From positions 62,001-126,000 of the forward strand of contig JALNKM010000004.1 of the NCBI GenBank assembly GCA_023268155.1: a DNA stretch of 64,000 nucleotides, read 5' to 3'. Numbering within the stretch: the first letter of the stretch is position 1; each line of letters opens with the position of its first letter. The stretch is from Candidatus Geocrenenecus huangii. GTDB lineage: Archaea > Thermoproteota > Nitrososphaeria_A > Caldarchaeales > Wolframiiraptoraceae. A program made the position numbers and the translations under genes. Positions 41,957 to 51,223 of this stretch are shown here, one piece after another. The notes under the pieces were generated by a model. It was not told the DNA's origin. It did not search any database and was given only the letters and a program-made list of their open reading frames with translations.

Positions 41957-44900
41957 AGCCTACAACCTCATTAACATTCATCTTGACAATTCTAGATTCT
42001 CCGCCCCTATTATACACTCCGATCAGCTGCTCTGCTTTCTCTGCAATTACATCTTTCAAGCTAATAACTATTATCTGAGTCTTCCTAGACATTTCCTCGA
42101 ATAGCTCAGCCAACCTAGTACTATAATTGATATCCATATGTGCATCTACTTCATCGAAGACGTAGAATTCCGCAGGCGTTAATCCTTGGAGAGCTAAGAG
42201 TAAAGCTACGGCAGCGACGGATTTCTCTCCTCCACTAGCACTTCTAGCAGACCTCGCTGATTTTCCAGGAAATCGTAGGATCATCTCTACTCCTTTACTA
42301 AAGGGGTTATCGAAGTCTTCTAATTTAAGCCAAGCTTGACCCCCGGTCAAGATAGAGAAAAATCTTTCGAAGCTTTCTGAGACCTTGTTGAAGGTATTCA
42401 TGAATACTTTCCTTTTCTCACTCTCTATCCAGTTGATGAATCTGAATATCTCGTCCCTCTCTTCTTCGAGTTCTCTAATCCTCTGCGACCTCAGCTTGTA
42501 GTTTCCAATGAGCTCTTCGTATTGTTGTGGTGCAAGTTGATTAATCTTATCTAGTTCCCTTAATTCTTCGATTAATTCATTTTCGAGTTCACCGGCCATC
42601 TCTACGGGGATTTCAGGAGAATCCAATACTGGTAGAGAATCTAGTTCTTCTCGAATCTTCTTTAATTCTGTTTCTTGTTGGCTTCTCCTTACGGCTATGC
42701 TCAGCCTCTTATTAGTTAGTTCTTGAAGCCTTGAATCGAGAAGTCTGAGCTCGCTCCTCATATTTGAGATACGTGATGAATGTTTTTCTATTTCATTCTT
42801 TCTCTGCTGTATGCCCATTATCAAGTTATTTAGTTCTTGGTTATGTTTTTCATGCTCAGCCTGAACTGTGTTGTGTTGCGTCAGAATATGCTCAAGCATC
42901 TTCTCCAACTCTTCTTTCTCTTTCTTCTTCTCCTCAATCTTCAACTTCGTTTTTTCGATCTGAGCCTCAAGTCTCTGAAACTCTCTATTGTATTCTTGAA
43001 TTAAGCGGGAGGATTCACGAAGTTCTAATTCGAGCTCTTTACGTTTAGCCGAGAGATTAAGGAATTCTTCTTCATTCTTTTTAATATCCTCTTTTAGAAG
43101 CTGGATCTCGGATCCATCTATCTGCTTTAATCTCTCTAGATTCTTAACATGTTCCTCTAGCATCAGCTTATCATTCAACAATTCTTTCTTTAGCTTAATC
43201 CTCTCTACGTGAAGGTGTGCGAACTTTATGAAGTTCTCGAATATTTCTTCTCGAAGCTTCTTTAGTGCTCTTTCTTCAAGCTCTTTTTCTAGATTAATTT
43301 TGCCTTTCTCATCATATGTTCGATTCTTCTCTAATTCTGTGGTATAGAGAAGGTTTTGTATCTCCTCGATCCTTGCTCTAACCTGATTTAAGATCTTTAT
43401 TGACTCATTGTATTCATGTTCTAACTGTATGATGTTCTGATCGAATACCGTGCTAGAAACTTCTATTCTCCCATCTGGATAAGATACAATCCCTCTACTG
43501 TCAACTATTACGGTATTGGGATTGCGGGGGAGCTCGACTACATTCTTGAATGATATATTCTTTAGAAGATGGCTTAGTACCTCTTCAGCCCATTTCGCTT
43601 TAGGTTTAATTCCTTTAAATTTCAAGTTATTTCCTTTTTTAACCATTTCGAGAGGGAGGATCTTTATCTTTAATCCTGATTTATGGAAGATTTCAGCTAA
43701 CTGTATCCCCGTCATCCAATTACCGACAACGAGAGAATGTATCCATCCAGAAGTTCCAGCCTCAAGTCTAATCAACATCCTGTAATCTTCTACATCTACC
43801 CAATCTCTCAATATTCCGTAGACCTCTTTAACCTCTCCTAACGCATCCTTGACCTTTTCTTCTAAACTCCTCTTTCCTATCAGCCCCATGGAGCCTATCG
43901 TCTGGATTATTCTTGATAGATTCTTCTCAATCTCCTGGGCCTTCAATAATTTATTCCTCAGTCTAACATATTCTCGATTTAGATGTTCTAATGTTTCTTC
44001 AAGTTTTTGTAACTCATCTACACGTTTTCTATAGCTATGCTGCATTTTCGTGATCTCCTGAATACCTTCTGTAATAATGTTCAAAATCTTTGTAGATTCT
44101 TCTTCTATTGAAGTGATCTTCTTCTCGACTTCAGCTATCCTGACTTTAGTCAACTCGATGTCTTTCTCTAATCTATTCTTTCTCGAAATTGCTTCTTCGA
44201 GATCTCTCTCAAGATTATTCAGTTGGATTTTTAGAAGGTCCAGTTTCTTTTTACGTTCTTCAAGTATTCCCACTATGTTAGAGAAGTCTTCTTTTATGGA
44301 ATCATGCTTTGTTTTCTCTTTGGCTATTGTTTGTATGATGTTCTCTTTAAGGTTTGAGCTTTCTTCTAGCGAGTTCTTTAGGTTGGTTAACTCAATATCG
44401 ATATTTCTCAGCCTTTCGATTGTAGTTGATTTTTCCGATGTTAAAGATATTTCTCTTAGTCTAAGTTCTTCACGAATCTTCTCTGCCCCCCTCATCTTTT
44501 CTTCAAGCTCAGAGATTTCTCTAGTGTACCTTGTCCATTCTTCTTCTGCTGCGCTAAGCTCTCTTGCATACTGTTCTCGACTATCTTGTATTTTCGTTAT
44601 TTCTTCTTCAAGTTTCATCAACTCAGCATCTAGCTCTATCAATTCTTTCTTCAATGTTGACTCAGTACTCCTCAATTTAGCTAATCTTATGGCGGAAAGT
44701 ATATCTTCTATCTGTCTCCTCCTGTAAGCTTCGTTCCTCTCTCTCTGAAGTTGGTTTACTCTTGATTTAACTTCTGTTGTCCCCGCTTTAGCTATTGCAA
44801 TGTTCTTCTCAGCTATTTGCAGATGTTCTTCTGCTTCCTGCTTCTTCTTATCATATTCTCCTATTCCTGAAATGTCTTCAAGCATCTTCCTTAACTCTAT

Positions 44901-45356
44901 GTTACTCATTTCAGCGATCGATGTCACTGAGCCTTGGGGCACGATGTTGAAGCTGGTAGGCTTTATATTCGCCATGGAGAGTATAGTTAGTATCTCAGCT
45001 CTGGATGCCTGTCTACCGTTGAGAAGATATTCGCTTTCCCCATTCCTGTCGAGTCTTCTCGTTATAGTTACTTCAGGGGAATCTACTGGAAGTATCCTTT
45101 CAGAATTATCTAACGTTAGAGAAACTTTAGCTATGCTGGTTGAAGCATCATCATATACTAGTTCAGACATCTTTCCTACTCTTAAATTATGTGCGCTAAG
45201 TTCTCCTAGAGCAAATCTTATAGCATCAAGTATATTTGATTTTCCTCCTCCATTAGGTCCAGTTATTACGACTAAGCCTTTCTCAAAATCTATAGAATTC
45301 TTCTTAGAGCCGAACGATTTAAACCCTTGGATTGTTAATTTCTTAATATAAACCAT
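41949..45356 (-). CDS. smc: Chromosome segregation protein SMC
   Basis: ATP-driven chromosome-organising protein. Walker A GPNGGGKSN (34-42) in the N-terminal head, two long coiled-coil arms (about 170-480 and 660-1000), a hinge at about 480-640 with RNPNTVIVDSRGIVSYPDGR, and the C-terminal head with signature SASGGEKS (about 1043) and Walker B FYVFDEVDAHMD. Length 1135 is typical. It heads an operon with scpA and scpB. Canonical SMC-ScpAB is not found in Sulfolobales, which helps place the host. Antisense ORFs inside this gene are shadows of the coiled coil. Confidence 0.96.
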   Translation of the reverse strand: MVYIKKLTIQGFKSFGSKKNSIDFEKGLVVITGPNGGGKSNILDAIRFALGELSAHNLRVGKMSELVYDDASTSIAKVSLTLDNSERILPVDSPEVTITRRLDRNGESEYLLNGRQASRAEILTILSMANIKPTSFNIVPQGSVTSIAEMSNIELRKMLEDISGIGEYDKKKQEAEEHLQIAEKNIAIAKAGTTEVKSRVNQLQRERNEAYRRRQIEDILSAIRLAKLRSTESTLKKELIELDAELMKLEEEITKIQDSREQYARELSAAEEEWTRYTREISELEEKMRGAEKIREELRLREISLTSEKSTTIERLRNIDIELTNLKNSLEESSNLKENIIQTIAKEKTKHDSIKEDFSNIVGILEERKKKLDLLKIQLNNLERDLEEAISRKNRLEKDIELTKVRIAEVEKKITSIEEESTKILNIITEGIQEITKMQHSYRKRVDELQKLEETLEHLNREYVRLRNKLLKAQEIEKNLSRIIQTIGSMGLIGKRSLEEKVKDALGEVKEVYGILRDWVDVEDYRMLIRLEAGTSGWIHSLVVGNWMTGIQLAEIFHKSGLKIKILPLEMVKKGNNLKFKGIKPKAKWAEEVLSHLLKNISFKNVVELPRNPNTVIVDSRGIVSYPDGRIEVSSTVFDQNIIQLEHEYNESIKILNQVRARIEEIQNLLYTTELEKNRTYDEKGKINLEKELEERALKKLREEIFENFIKFAHLHVERIKLKKELLNDKLMLEEHVKNLERLKQIDGSEIQLLKEDIKKNEEEFLNLSAKRKELELELRESSRLIQEYNREFQRLEAQIEKTKLKIEEKKKEKEELEKMLEHILTQHNTVQAEHEKHNQELNNLIMGIQQRKNEIEKHSSRISNMRSELRLLDSRLQELTNKRLSIAVRRSQQETELKKIREELDSLPVLDSPEIPVEMAGELENELIEELRELDKINQLAPQQYEELIGNYKLRSQRIRELEEERDEIFRFINWIESEKRKVFMNTFNKVSESFERFFSILTGGQAWLKLEDFDNPFSKGVEMILRFPGKSARSARSASGGEKSVAAVALLLALQGLTPAEFYVFDEVDAHMDINYSTRLAELFEEMSRKTQIIVISLKDVIAEKAEQLIGVYNRGGESRIVKMNVNEVVGYE

Positions 45357-45455
45357 TCTCTGCTGGTATGGAGGAAACTAAAGACTTATTAATATATATT
45401 AGATGAACCCCTACTTAATAATACGATGGGAAACAAAGAGTCTTACCGATAGACA

Positions 45456-45523
45456 TCAGACCATGTATCAGATAGTAGGCTGAATAGTTTACCCACATGA
45501 TTCTTGTACCTGCTGAGGTCTGA
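45456..45523 (+). ncRNA. Candidate structured RNA: long imperfect stem between smc and pepQ
   Basis: TCAGACC (45456-45462) pairs exactly with GGTCTGA (45517-45523); TCA (45468-45470) with TGA (45514-45516); GTAGG (45475-45479) with CCTGC (45509-45513, one G-U), giving 15 pairs with the 3' strand uninterrupted and bulges of 5 and 4 nt on the 5' side. A plus-strand TATA-like CTTAATAA lies at 45414-45421. No RNA class is certain. Confidence 0.35.
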
Positions 45524-45587
45524 AAGATAATGTATCCAATAAATATATTTAGTGATTTAGCTAATTTTTTCCTAGAGTTGAGTCTTC

Positions 45588-46649
45588 ATGGAGAGGCTGG
45601 AGAAGCTTCAAGCCTTGATGGAGGAATTAGGTTTTACTTCTTTTGTATTAACTTCGCCTGCCAACATATTCTATTTTACAGGGTTCATGTGTTCAGGATA
45701 CCTTGTTACCTCTCTTAACGAAGTCTCAAGACTCTATGTTTATCCTATCGATTATGAAGCTGCTCAAACATACTGTACACAGGGGGTTGAAGTTACTAGA
45801 ATGAAGATTACGTCTAGCGTAGCCGACATAGTCCTCGGTCTACCAACCTCACTAAAGAAGAAGATGGGATTCGATAGGCTAGAAATTGAGCATTATCTCA
45901 AGCTTAGAGAAAATGTTGAATCATTGGAAGCTTCTCCCGACATCATCTGGAGACTTCGAAGCATAAAGGATCAGGAAGAGATAGCGAGGATCACGAAAGC
46001 TGCAGGGATAACTTCTAGGTGCATGGAGCTGGCTTCCGAGATCATCAGTGATGGTGTTAGAGAGTCAGAAATTAAGGCAGAGATACTCGAAGAAATGATA
46101 AATTCGGGAGCTGATAAACCAGCCTTCGACATCATCGTCGCCTCAGGTGAGAAGTCATCGTTCCCGCATGGTGGGTTAGGGGATAGAACGATCAGGGACG
46201 GAGACATAGTTGTAGTAGATATCGGCTCATCATATCAAGGATACTGTGCAGATATGACGAGAACATTCTATGTCGGCTCCAACCCGCCCTCCGAAATATT
46301 AAGCATATACAATCTAGTTCTTGATACAAAGAATATGGTTGAAGAAAACACGAAGTCGTGGATTCTCGCCTCTTCGCTTGATGAGGTTGCTAGAACAATG
46401 ATAACCAGTAAAGGGTACGGCGATTATTTCGTTCATGGTCTTGGCCACGGTATAGGGATAGACATCCATGAGCCACCGAGAATCAACCCTGTAAGCCAAG
46501 AAATACTCCAAGAAAATAATGTGATAACCATCGAGCCCGGGATATATGTTCCTAAAAGATTTGGCATACGTATAGAGGATACGATCATAGTGGGTAGAGA
46601 TAGCGTAGTGAAGCTTACTTCACATCCGTACGAGTTAGCTATCGCTTAA
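45588..46649 (+). CDS. pepQ: Xaa-Pro dipeptidase/aminopeptidase (M24)
   Basis: Dinuclear metal peptidase that releases residues next to proline. The creatinase N-domain (1-120) is followed by the pita-bread domain with metal ligands in VVVDIGSSYQGYCADMTRTF (two Asp), HGLGHGIGIDIHEPP (His), VITIEPGIYVPKRFG (Glu) and IRIEDTIIVG (Glu). Length 353 is typical of archaeal PepQ. Its stop overlaps the convergent uppS stop by 4 bp. Confidence 0.94.
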   Translation: MERLEKLQALMEELGFTSFVLTSPANIFYFTGFMCSGYLVTSLNEVSRLYVYPIDYEAAQTYCTQGVEVTRMKITSSVADIVLGLPTSLKKKMGFDRLEIEHYLKLRENVESLEASPDIIWRLRSIKDQEEIARITKAAGITSRCMELASEIISDGVRESEIKAEILEEMINSGADKPAFDIIVASGEKSSFPHGGLGDRTIRDGDIVVVDIGSSYQGYCADMTRTFYVGSNPPSEILSIYNLVLDTKNMVEENTKSWILASSLDEVARTMITSKGYGDYFVHGLGHGIGIDIHEPPRINPVSQEILQENNVITIEPGIYVPKRFGIRIEDTIIVGRDSVVKLTSHPYELAIA

Positions 46650-47434
46650 GCTCCAAGCCTCCTCTGCCTCTTCTGGTATATTCTTATCGCTCGCATAAGG
46701 TCTATCTTCCTGAACTCGGGCCAGTAAACATCTAGAAAGACTAGCTCGCTATAAGCACATTGCCATAGTAGAAAGTTGCTTATCCTCTCTTCCCCCGAGG
46801 TCCTAATTATCAAGTCTGGATCATTTTTGGGGAGATCAGCTGTGTAGAGATGTTTCTCGATGATTTTTTCATCTATATCTTCTATGTTTAATTCTCCTCT
46901 TAGAACTTTACTTACGATGCTTCTAGTAGCATCTACTATCTCTGCTCTCCCGCCGTACGCTATCGCTATATTTACGAAGAAGTTAGAATAATTCTGTGTT
47001 GCTTCTTCGATCTTCTCTAATACTTCTCTTACATCTTGTGGAATTAGGTCTTTTCTTCCGATAACCTTAATTCTAACATGGTGTTTATGTATTCTTTCAT
47101 CTCTAAGATACTGTAAACCTTTTTCTTTCAATAATTGGAAAAGCTCTTTCACCTCTCTCCTAGGACGTTTAAAGTTTTCAGTAGAAAAAACATACAGCGT
47201 TATTATCTTGATGCCTAGCTCTAGACACCAGTCTAATAACTCATCGACTTTCTCTGCTCCGAATCTATGCCCTATCCATGCATTGTATCCTTTCTCTAAA
47301 GCCCATCTCCTATTTCCGTCGAGGATTATTGCAACGTGAGATGGTATCTCACCATTCTTTATACTCTCATGTAACCATTTCTCATATAATTTGTAAACCC
47401 CGAATATTCTTAAAGCTGCTCTAAGTAGGCTCAT
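46646..47434 (-). CDS. uppS: cis-Prenyltransferase (polyprenyl diphosphate synthase)
   Basis: Makes the long cis-prenyl chain used as glycosylation lipid carrier. HVAIILDGNRRWALEKGYNA (34-53) holds the catalytic Asp, GHRFGAEKVDELLDWCLELG and LYVFSTENFKRP follow, and the C-terminus has LIIRTSGEERISNFLLWQC and YSELVFLDVYWPEF. At 262 residues it is the archaeal type that usually elongates geranylgeranyl diphosphate. Convergent with pepQ. Confidence 0.95.
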   Translation of the reverse strand: MSLLRAALRIFGVYKLYEKWLHESIKNGEIPSHVAIILDGNRRWALEKGYNAWIGHRFGAEKVDELLDWCLELGIKIITLYVFSTENFKRPRREVKELFQLLKEKGLQYLRDERIHKHHVRIKVIGRKDLIPQDVREVLEKIEEATQNYSNFFVNIAIAYGGRAEIVDATRSIVSKVLRGELNIEDIDEKIIEKHLYTADLPKNDPDLIIRTSGEERISNFLLWQCAYSELVFLDVYWPEFRKIDLMRAIRIYQKRQRRLGA

Positions 47435-47512
47435 TACATCAAGTATAATGTGTGCTCCTTTAATTTATCTCTAAACTATTCTATTTTCCTAGAGATTGTG
47501 TATTACCGGATT

Positions 47513-48706
47513 CTATTCTTCAGAACTTTCTTTCTTCCTCGGCTTAAAGTAGTCAGAATATATGTTTCTCAATATCCTAGTAACTATTAACGTCACCACC
47601 ATCGTGACTACTCCTAGGACTGCAACCAGTATCAACAAATTAATCTGTAATTCTTCTAGTGGACCAAGAATCGTTGAAATAATCAATACCCCCGTCCTCT
47701 TCAAGAGAGCCCACATCCAGATCGCTAAAATAATCGACCTAATTGTACTCCAGAATCTCTGCTCTCTTATGAACAGGTAGTATATCGTATTGGAGAATAT
47801 CGATATCAGTATTCCCACTGAGATTATATCTATGCTACTTATTATGAAGGCTCCTGTTAGTAATGGGATCTTGTCAATCCACCACCACGTATAGAGTGAG
47901 GGGTCTGGAGGATTAGGATAGACAGTAGTAAGAGTGTTTATCGCTGAAACGTATCCGATGTATAGTCCAGCCAATAGTAAGATTAATGAAACGAATGCAG
48001 CGAATGCTCTAAGCTGTCTGTAGGGTGGCATCCTGAATAAGTTGATAAACCATTTATAGACTCCTATTGTCTTCTGATCTAGGTTGAATCCTCTAAAGAT
48101 TAAGATCAAGCCTATGGCCGTCAATATCAACGGTAATGAAATAATGTTTAGAAGGTAGAGAACGCCTGAGATGGTCAGTATCAGCCCCGGCACTCCAAGA
48201 AATATCTTAGCGTACCTAGGCTCTGTAAAAGCTAGCCTAAGGTATCTTCCTAGGAGAAGCCATGTTCTTTCCACAGACTCACTTTGCCTAACAACTAATC
48301 TCTTAACGGATATTATGGGGACGCGGGAGGATATTATCGGTATGACGTATTCATCCGTTACACCATCACTTACAAACACTATTCCGTCTGCTTTGAATAT
48401 TTTTAAAACCTCCTCAAGTTCATGGAGTATCTTTTCATCTGCCTCAAGGCCTTCACTTTCCGCTCCTGCAAGAGTGGCAACCTGCACATTCTCCTCGCCG
48501 ATTTTCTCGGCTAGTTCTTTGTAGACTCTGAGAGCACCGAACATTGCGTTCACATCTGCTTCTTCTGGATCGCTTAGTGCTAGCATTTGAGCTGCTTGGA
48601 GATTCTGGTCATATCCTAGAAGAGGGGTTGATATGCCTGTCTTTCTCTTGAGATCATCATCACGGTCAACTACCAATACGAGGAGTCTCTTACGTTCTAA
48701 TGTCAT
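47513..48706 (-). CDS. DUF373 family membrane protein
   Basis: Archaeal family of unknown role. N-terminal 150 residues are cytosolic, alpha/beta: LLVLVVDRDDDLKRKTGIST, LALSDPEEADVNAMFGAL and DGIVFVSDGVTDEYVIPIIS are family-conserved. Six or more membrane spans follow (about 168-390). A short Lys/Glu-rich tail closes it. The conserved Asp/Ser residues of the soluble part suggest a nucleotide or sugar-phosphate ligand but none is known. Upstream is a gene for a coiled-coil protein on the same strand. Confidence 0.85.
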   Translation of the reverse strand: MTLERKRLLVLVVDRDDDLKRKTGISTPLLGYDQNLQAAQMLALSDPEEADVNAMFGALRVYKELAEKIGEENVQVATLAGAESEGLEADEKILHELEEVLKIFKADGIVFVSDGVTDEYVIPIISSRVPIISVKRLVVRQSESVERTWLLLGRYLRLAFTEPRYAKIFLGVPGLILTISGVLYLLNIISLPLILTAIGLILIFRGFNLDQKTIGVYKWFINLFRMPPYRQLRAFAAFVSLILLLAGLYIGYVSAINTLTTVYPNPPDPSLYTWWWIDKIPLLTGAFIISSIDIISVGILISIFSNTIYYLFIREQRFWSTIRSIILAIWMWALLKRTGVLIISTILGPLEELQINLLILVAVLGVVTMVVTLIVTRILRNIYSDYFKPRKKESSEE

Positions 48707-48769
48707 CTGGCTTGTCTATAGGTTATACTGCATGGTTTCAGATAAGTATATCGTATCAAACCTACTACA

Positions 48770-49639
48770 CTAGGCTTTCCATTCATCATCTTCTACCAAG
48801 ATCTTCAATTCTTCGAATGTTAGCTTTTTTCCAGAGTTCAGCTTGGCCTTAGCCTGGTTTTTAAGTTTCTCCTTTAGCTCTAGTACCTTCTTAGAATTTT
48901 CTTCTTCCCGATATTTCCGTATAATGTTCTGCAATTCTACTATCTGTGAAGATAACAGTATCTTCTCAGCCTCAAGCATCTGCAGTTTATTCTTTGCTTC
49001 TAGATACTTGCTATGCCACTGATCAGCTTTCTCTTTCAGCATCTTGATCTTCTCTCTTAACGAGGTTCTCGGTTCTAGTAGTTTAGGTGATGCCTCTTCT
49101 CGACTCTTCTCAATCTCCTCTCTGATCTTCTGTATTTCTTCTTTGAGATTCTTTATTTCGATTCTTAGTTCTTCAATCCTGTAAGCGTATTCCTTCTTCC
49201 TCTTTGCAAACTGGAGCTCATTTTGGAGTTTCTCGACTTCACCGGATATTCTCTTCTCATCATCTTTCGGCAACGGCTTCGTTTGAAGAAGCCAATCAAG
49301 CCTTTCAAGCCTTTCCTGGATCTCTTCCACATTGTCTTTCACACTTCTTAGCGTTCTCAACTCCTTCTTAACCTCTAGGTACAACATTCTTTTTTCTTCG
49401 AGTATTTTCTTCTTTTCCTGAAGCTGCTCTCTAAGTTTACCTATTCTCTCCCTGTATTCACTTAGTTCTTGATTTAGCTTTTTTAATTCTTGTGATGCAT
49501 TCTTGATCTCTACATGTATGCTATCTCTTTTAGAGATGTATTGATTGATTTCCGATTGTTTTTCATTTATTTCTATGTTTAAGCTTCTTAACCTTTCTCT
49601 TAGTTCATGTAGTTTATTCTCTAATTCTATTATGCTCAT
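48770..49639 (-). CDS. Coiled-coil protein (COG1340-like archaeal family)
   Basis: Nearly the whole 289-residue protein is heptad coiled coil, with a break at about 118-130 reading ERLDWLLQTKPLPKDDEKRI. That break and the C-terminal NSGKKLTFEELKILVEDDE match an archaeal conserved coiled-coil family (COG1340) of unknown function. It is 4 bp downstream of a GPN-loop GTPase gene and is probably co-expressed with it. It is not an SMC fragment: there are no Walker motifs. Confidence 0.75.
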   Translation of the reverse strand: MSIIELENKLHELRERLRSLNIEINEKQSEINQYISKRDSIHVEIKNASQELKKLNQELSEYRERIGKLREQLQEKKKILEEKRMLYLEVKKELRTLRSVKDNVEEIQERLERLDWLLQTKPLPKDDEKRISGEVEKLQNELQFAKRKKEYAYRIEELRIEIKNLKEEIQKIREEIEKSREEASPKLLEPRTSLREKIKMLKEKADQWHSKYLEAKNKLQMLEAEKILLSSQIVELQNIIRKYREEENSKKVLELKEKLKNQAKAKLNSGKKLTFEELKILVEDDEWKA

Positions 49640-49643
49640 GTTT

Positions 49644-50405
49644 TCACCTTAATTCTATTTCTCCTTCACCAACTACTCTTGTTAGAATTGCGTGGAGTTC
49701 TGCAAATCCCTCCATCGTTATGGATGAAACAGGAACTATAGGCATGTTGGAGACTATATCGTAGACTGATTGAGCAATCTCTCTCGATAAATGCATTAAC
49801 ACGTTCTTCGACCTATTCTCTATATCTACTATAAGTGATTCTAGTGATTCACTCCACCTTTCAATTCTATCAATGTACTTTTTAGGGACAGCGTCTATTT
49901 TGTTGAGTATCTGTATCATCGGTAGCTGGAATGTTAAATATATCGATGAGGCTAGGAACATGCTTGCCACGAAGTTTCTCGTTACTGCGCAGAACATGGG
50001 ATCCAGTAGGAACAACATAACCTTTCTACCTTCTCCAATGTACTTTGTAAATATTCTTCCCTCCTTCCTGTATGCAAACAATTCGAGTTGCCCGGGAGTG
50101 TCAACTATAAGGAAGTCAACCTCATGTGAGTTTACTTCGTCAGCTACTTCCTCTATATGTCTTGCTACTTCTCTCAACGTTGCTATCAGGGCCGCGTTCG
50201 GGCCTAGTCTCCTCGTCGTCATCACTCTCTCATAGTCCACCATTTCTCTAACGTCTACGTCAGGCTCATAAGGTAATGTTAAAACTGCAGGGTCAAGATT
50301 CACAAGTAGAGTTGATTGTTCTTGACTTCTTAACCAATCGCTGAAAGCTCCTGCAAGTGTTGACTTACCTGAGCCTGCAGTACCGGTTATGAAGATAGTA
50401 TACAT
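49644..50405 (-). CDS. GPN-loop GTPase (XAB1/GPN1-like, PAB0955 type)
   Basis: Dimeric GTPase. G1 GTAGSGKST (6-14), the hallmark GPN loop RLGPNAALI (70-78), G3 VDTPGQLELFA, and G4 ILNKIDAVPKKYI. Length 253 is usual. Eukaryotic relatives assemble RNA polymerases; the archaeal role is unproven. The gene precedes the coiled-coil gene by 4 bp. The 270-bp region upstream is rich in stem-loops. Confidence 0.93.
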   Translation of the reverse strand: MYTIFITGTAGSGKSTLAGAFSDWLRSQEQSTLLVNLDPAVLTLPYEPDVDVREMVDYERVMTTRRLGPNAALIATLREVARHIEEVADEVNSHEVDFLIVDTPGQLELFAYRKEGRIFTKYIGEGRKVMLFLLDPMFCAVTRNFVASMFLASSIYLTFQLPMIQILNKIDAVPKKYIDRIERWSESLESLIVDIENRSKNVLMHLSREIAQSVYDIVSNMPIVPVSSITMEGFAELHAILTRVVGEGEIELR

Positions 50406-50676
50406 CGCTGGTACAACACCTTTTCTGCCCAGTTCCTTTTGAGTATAATTGATACGATGCTATTTAATTCTTACACTGTTTTTAAATCGTGCTAAAAATA
50501 ATAGAGGATATAGGACTTAATCAAGGAACTGGCTAATCAGTTCTCGGAGGAGTTACTGCTATCATATTATGCGATAGGCCTTAAAGTAAGATAGCCGAGC
50601 ATTAAACAATATCGGCCCAGTCATAGTTGCTGTTGTGGGATTTAAGTCTCAGCGGCCACGCCTACTATTCTCTATT
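50406..50676. other. Structured intergenic region with four stem-loops (candidate RNA)
   Basis: Successive hairpins: GAACTG/CAGTTC (50526-50543), CTATC/GATAG (50559-50577; GCTATC can also pair with GATAGC at 50590), GCCGA/TCGGC (50594-50616) and TTGCTG/CAGCGG (50627-50655). A plus-strand TATA-like TTTTTAAATC lies near 50480-50489. No ORF. It may be a non-coding RNA or the 3' UTR of the minus-strand gene at 50677. Confidence 0.4.
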
Positions 50677-50976
50677 TTATTTGAATATTCCGGAGAAGCC
50701 TGAAAGCATTTTTTCATCTTCTTCTTTTATGGCTTTTAGAACTTTTTCTTTTTCTTCTCCCAAGATTTCTTGAGCTATTTCTCCAGCGAGTTTCCTTGCT
50801 CTATCACATTGCTCTTCTGACCCGATTATCCTAGCGTAGAAGCCTCCTTCTCTTAATGGTTCAGAGACTCGGAAGATTATATTACTTCTAGATACTACGT
50901 CATCTTTAAGTAATCTTTCTTCTAATTCTTTATATCTGCTTTTTTCAACAAATAGTATCATTTCCATGGTTCTCAC
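50677..50976 (-). CDS. Conserved small archaeal protein, unknown
   Basis: Soluble 99-residue protein beginning MRTMEMILFVEKSRYKELEE, with VSRSNIIFRVSEPLREGGFY and IIGSEEQCDRARKLAGEIAQ, an alpha/beta pattern with a GSEEQ(C)xxAR helix resembling a KH-like or ferredoxin-like RNA-binding module; that is only an impression. GTG 50976 overlaps the stop of the zinc-ribbon gene (GTGA); ATG 50967 is the alternative start. Co-translated with that gene. Confidence 0.6.
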   Translation of the reverse strand: MRTMEMILFVEKSRYKELEERLLKDDVVSRSNIIFRVSEPLREGGFYARIIGSEEQCDRARKLAGEIAQEILGEEKEKVLKAIKEEDEKMLSGFSGIFK

Positions 50977-51185
50977 TTCTTCCTAGATAACCACCATTCT
51001 AAATATTCTTCTCTAGTTCTCCGCTTCTCATCCCTTTTTAGCTTTTCTTCAAACATTTTCTCTGACTCTATTACTAGGTCTTGGAATGTATAAGTTAGCC
51101 CACAGCTTCTACATACATATTCTTTCGAATTCCTATCGTAGAATAACTTTGAGCCGCATTCTCTGCAGAAAGGCAACTTCTTCAC
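50973..51185 (-). CDS. Small zinc-ribbon protein
   Basis: Seventy residues. PFCRECGSKLFYDRNSKEYV-CRSCGLTY is a complete zinc ribbon (CxxC ... CxxC), related in shape to RpoM/TFS-type ribbons. A charged helix follows (EKMFEEKLKRDEKRRTREEY) with a terminal WWLSRKK. It lacks the second ribbon needed for transcript cleavage, so a TFS role is unlikely. GTG 51185 start with AAAGGTG before it. Confidence 0.7.
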   Translation of the reverse strand: MKKLPFCRECGSKLFYDRNSKEYVCRSCGLTYTFQDLVIESEKMFEEKLKRDEKRRTREEYLEWWLSRKK

Positions 51186-51223
51186 CTTTCCGACTAGAGT
51201 CTCCTACCCTTACTATATAATGG

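Noticed and set aside
44077-45351. Plus-strand ORFs of 216 and 183 residues inside smc
   Set aside because: Ser/Phe/Leu-rich antisense shadows of the coiled coil and head of SMC; no motif, promoter or ribosome-binding site.
45456-45527. Firm call of an H/ACA guide RNA
   Set aside because: The 3' strand is fully paired, so there is no two-sided pseudouridylation pocket, and the kink-turn is not evident; kept only as a generic candidate.
48770-49639. Coiled-coil protein as an SMC or Rad50 fragment
   Set aside because: It lacks any ATPase head or zinc hook and matches an independent archaeal coiled-coil family in its central break and C-terminus.
50627-50660. T-arm-like stem TGGGA/TCTCA suggesting a tRNA 3' half
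   Set aside because: The loop is 6 nt without TTC, there is no acceptor or anticodon arm at proper distance, and no CCA-adjacent stem pairs.
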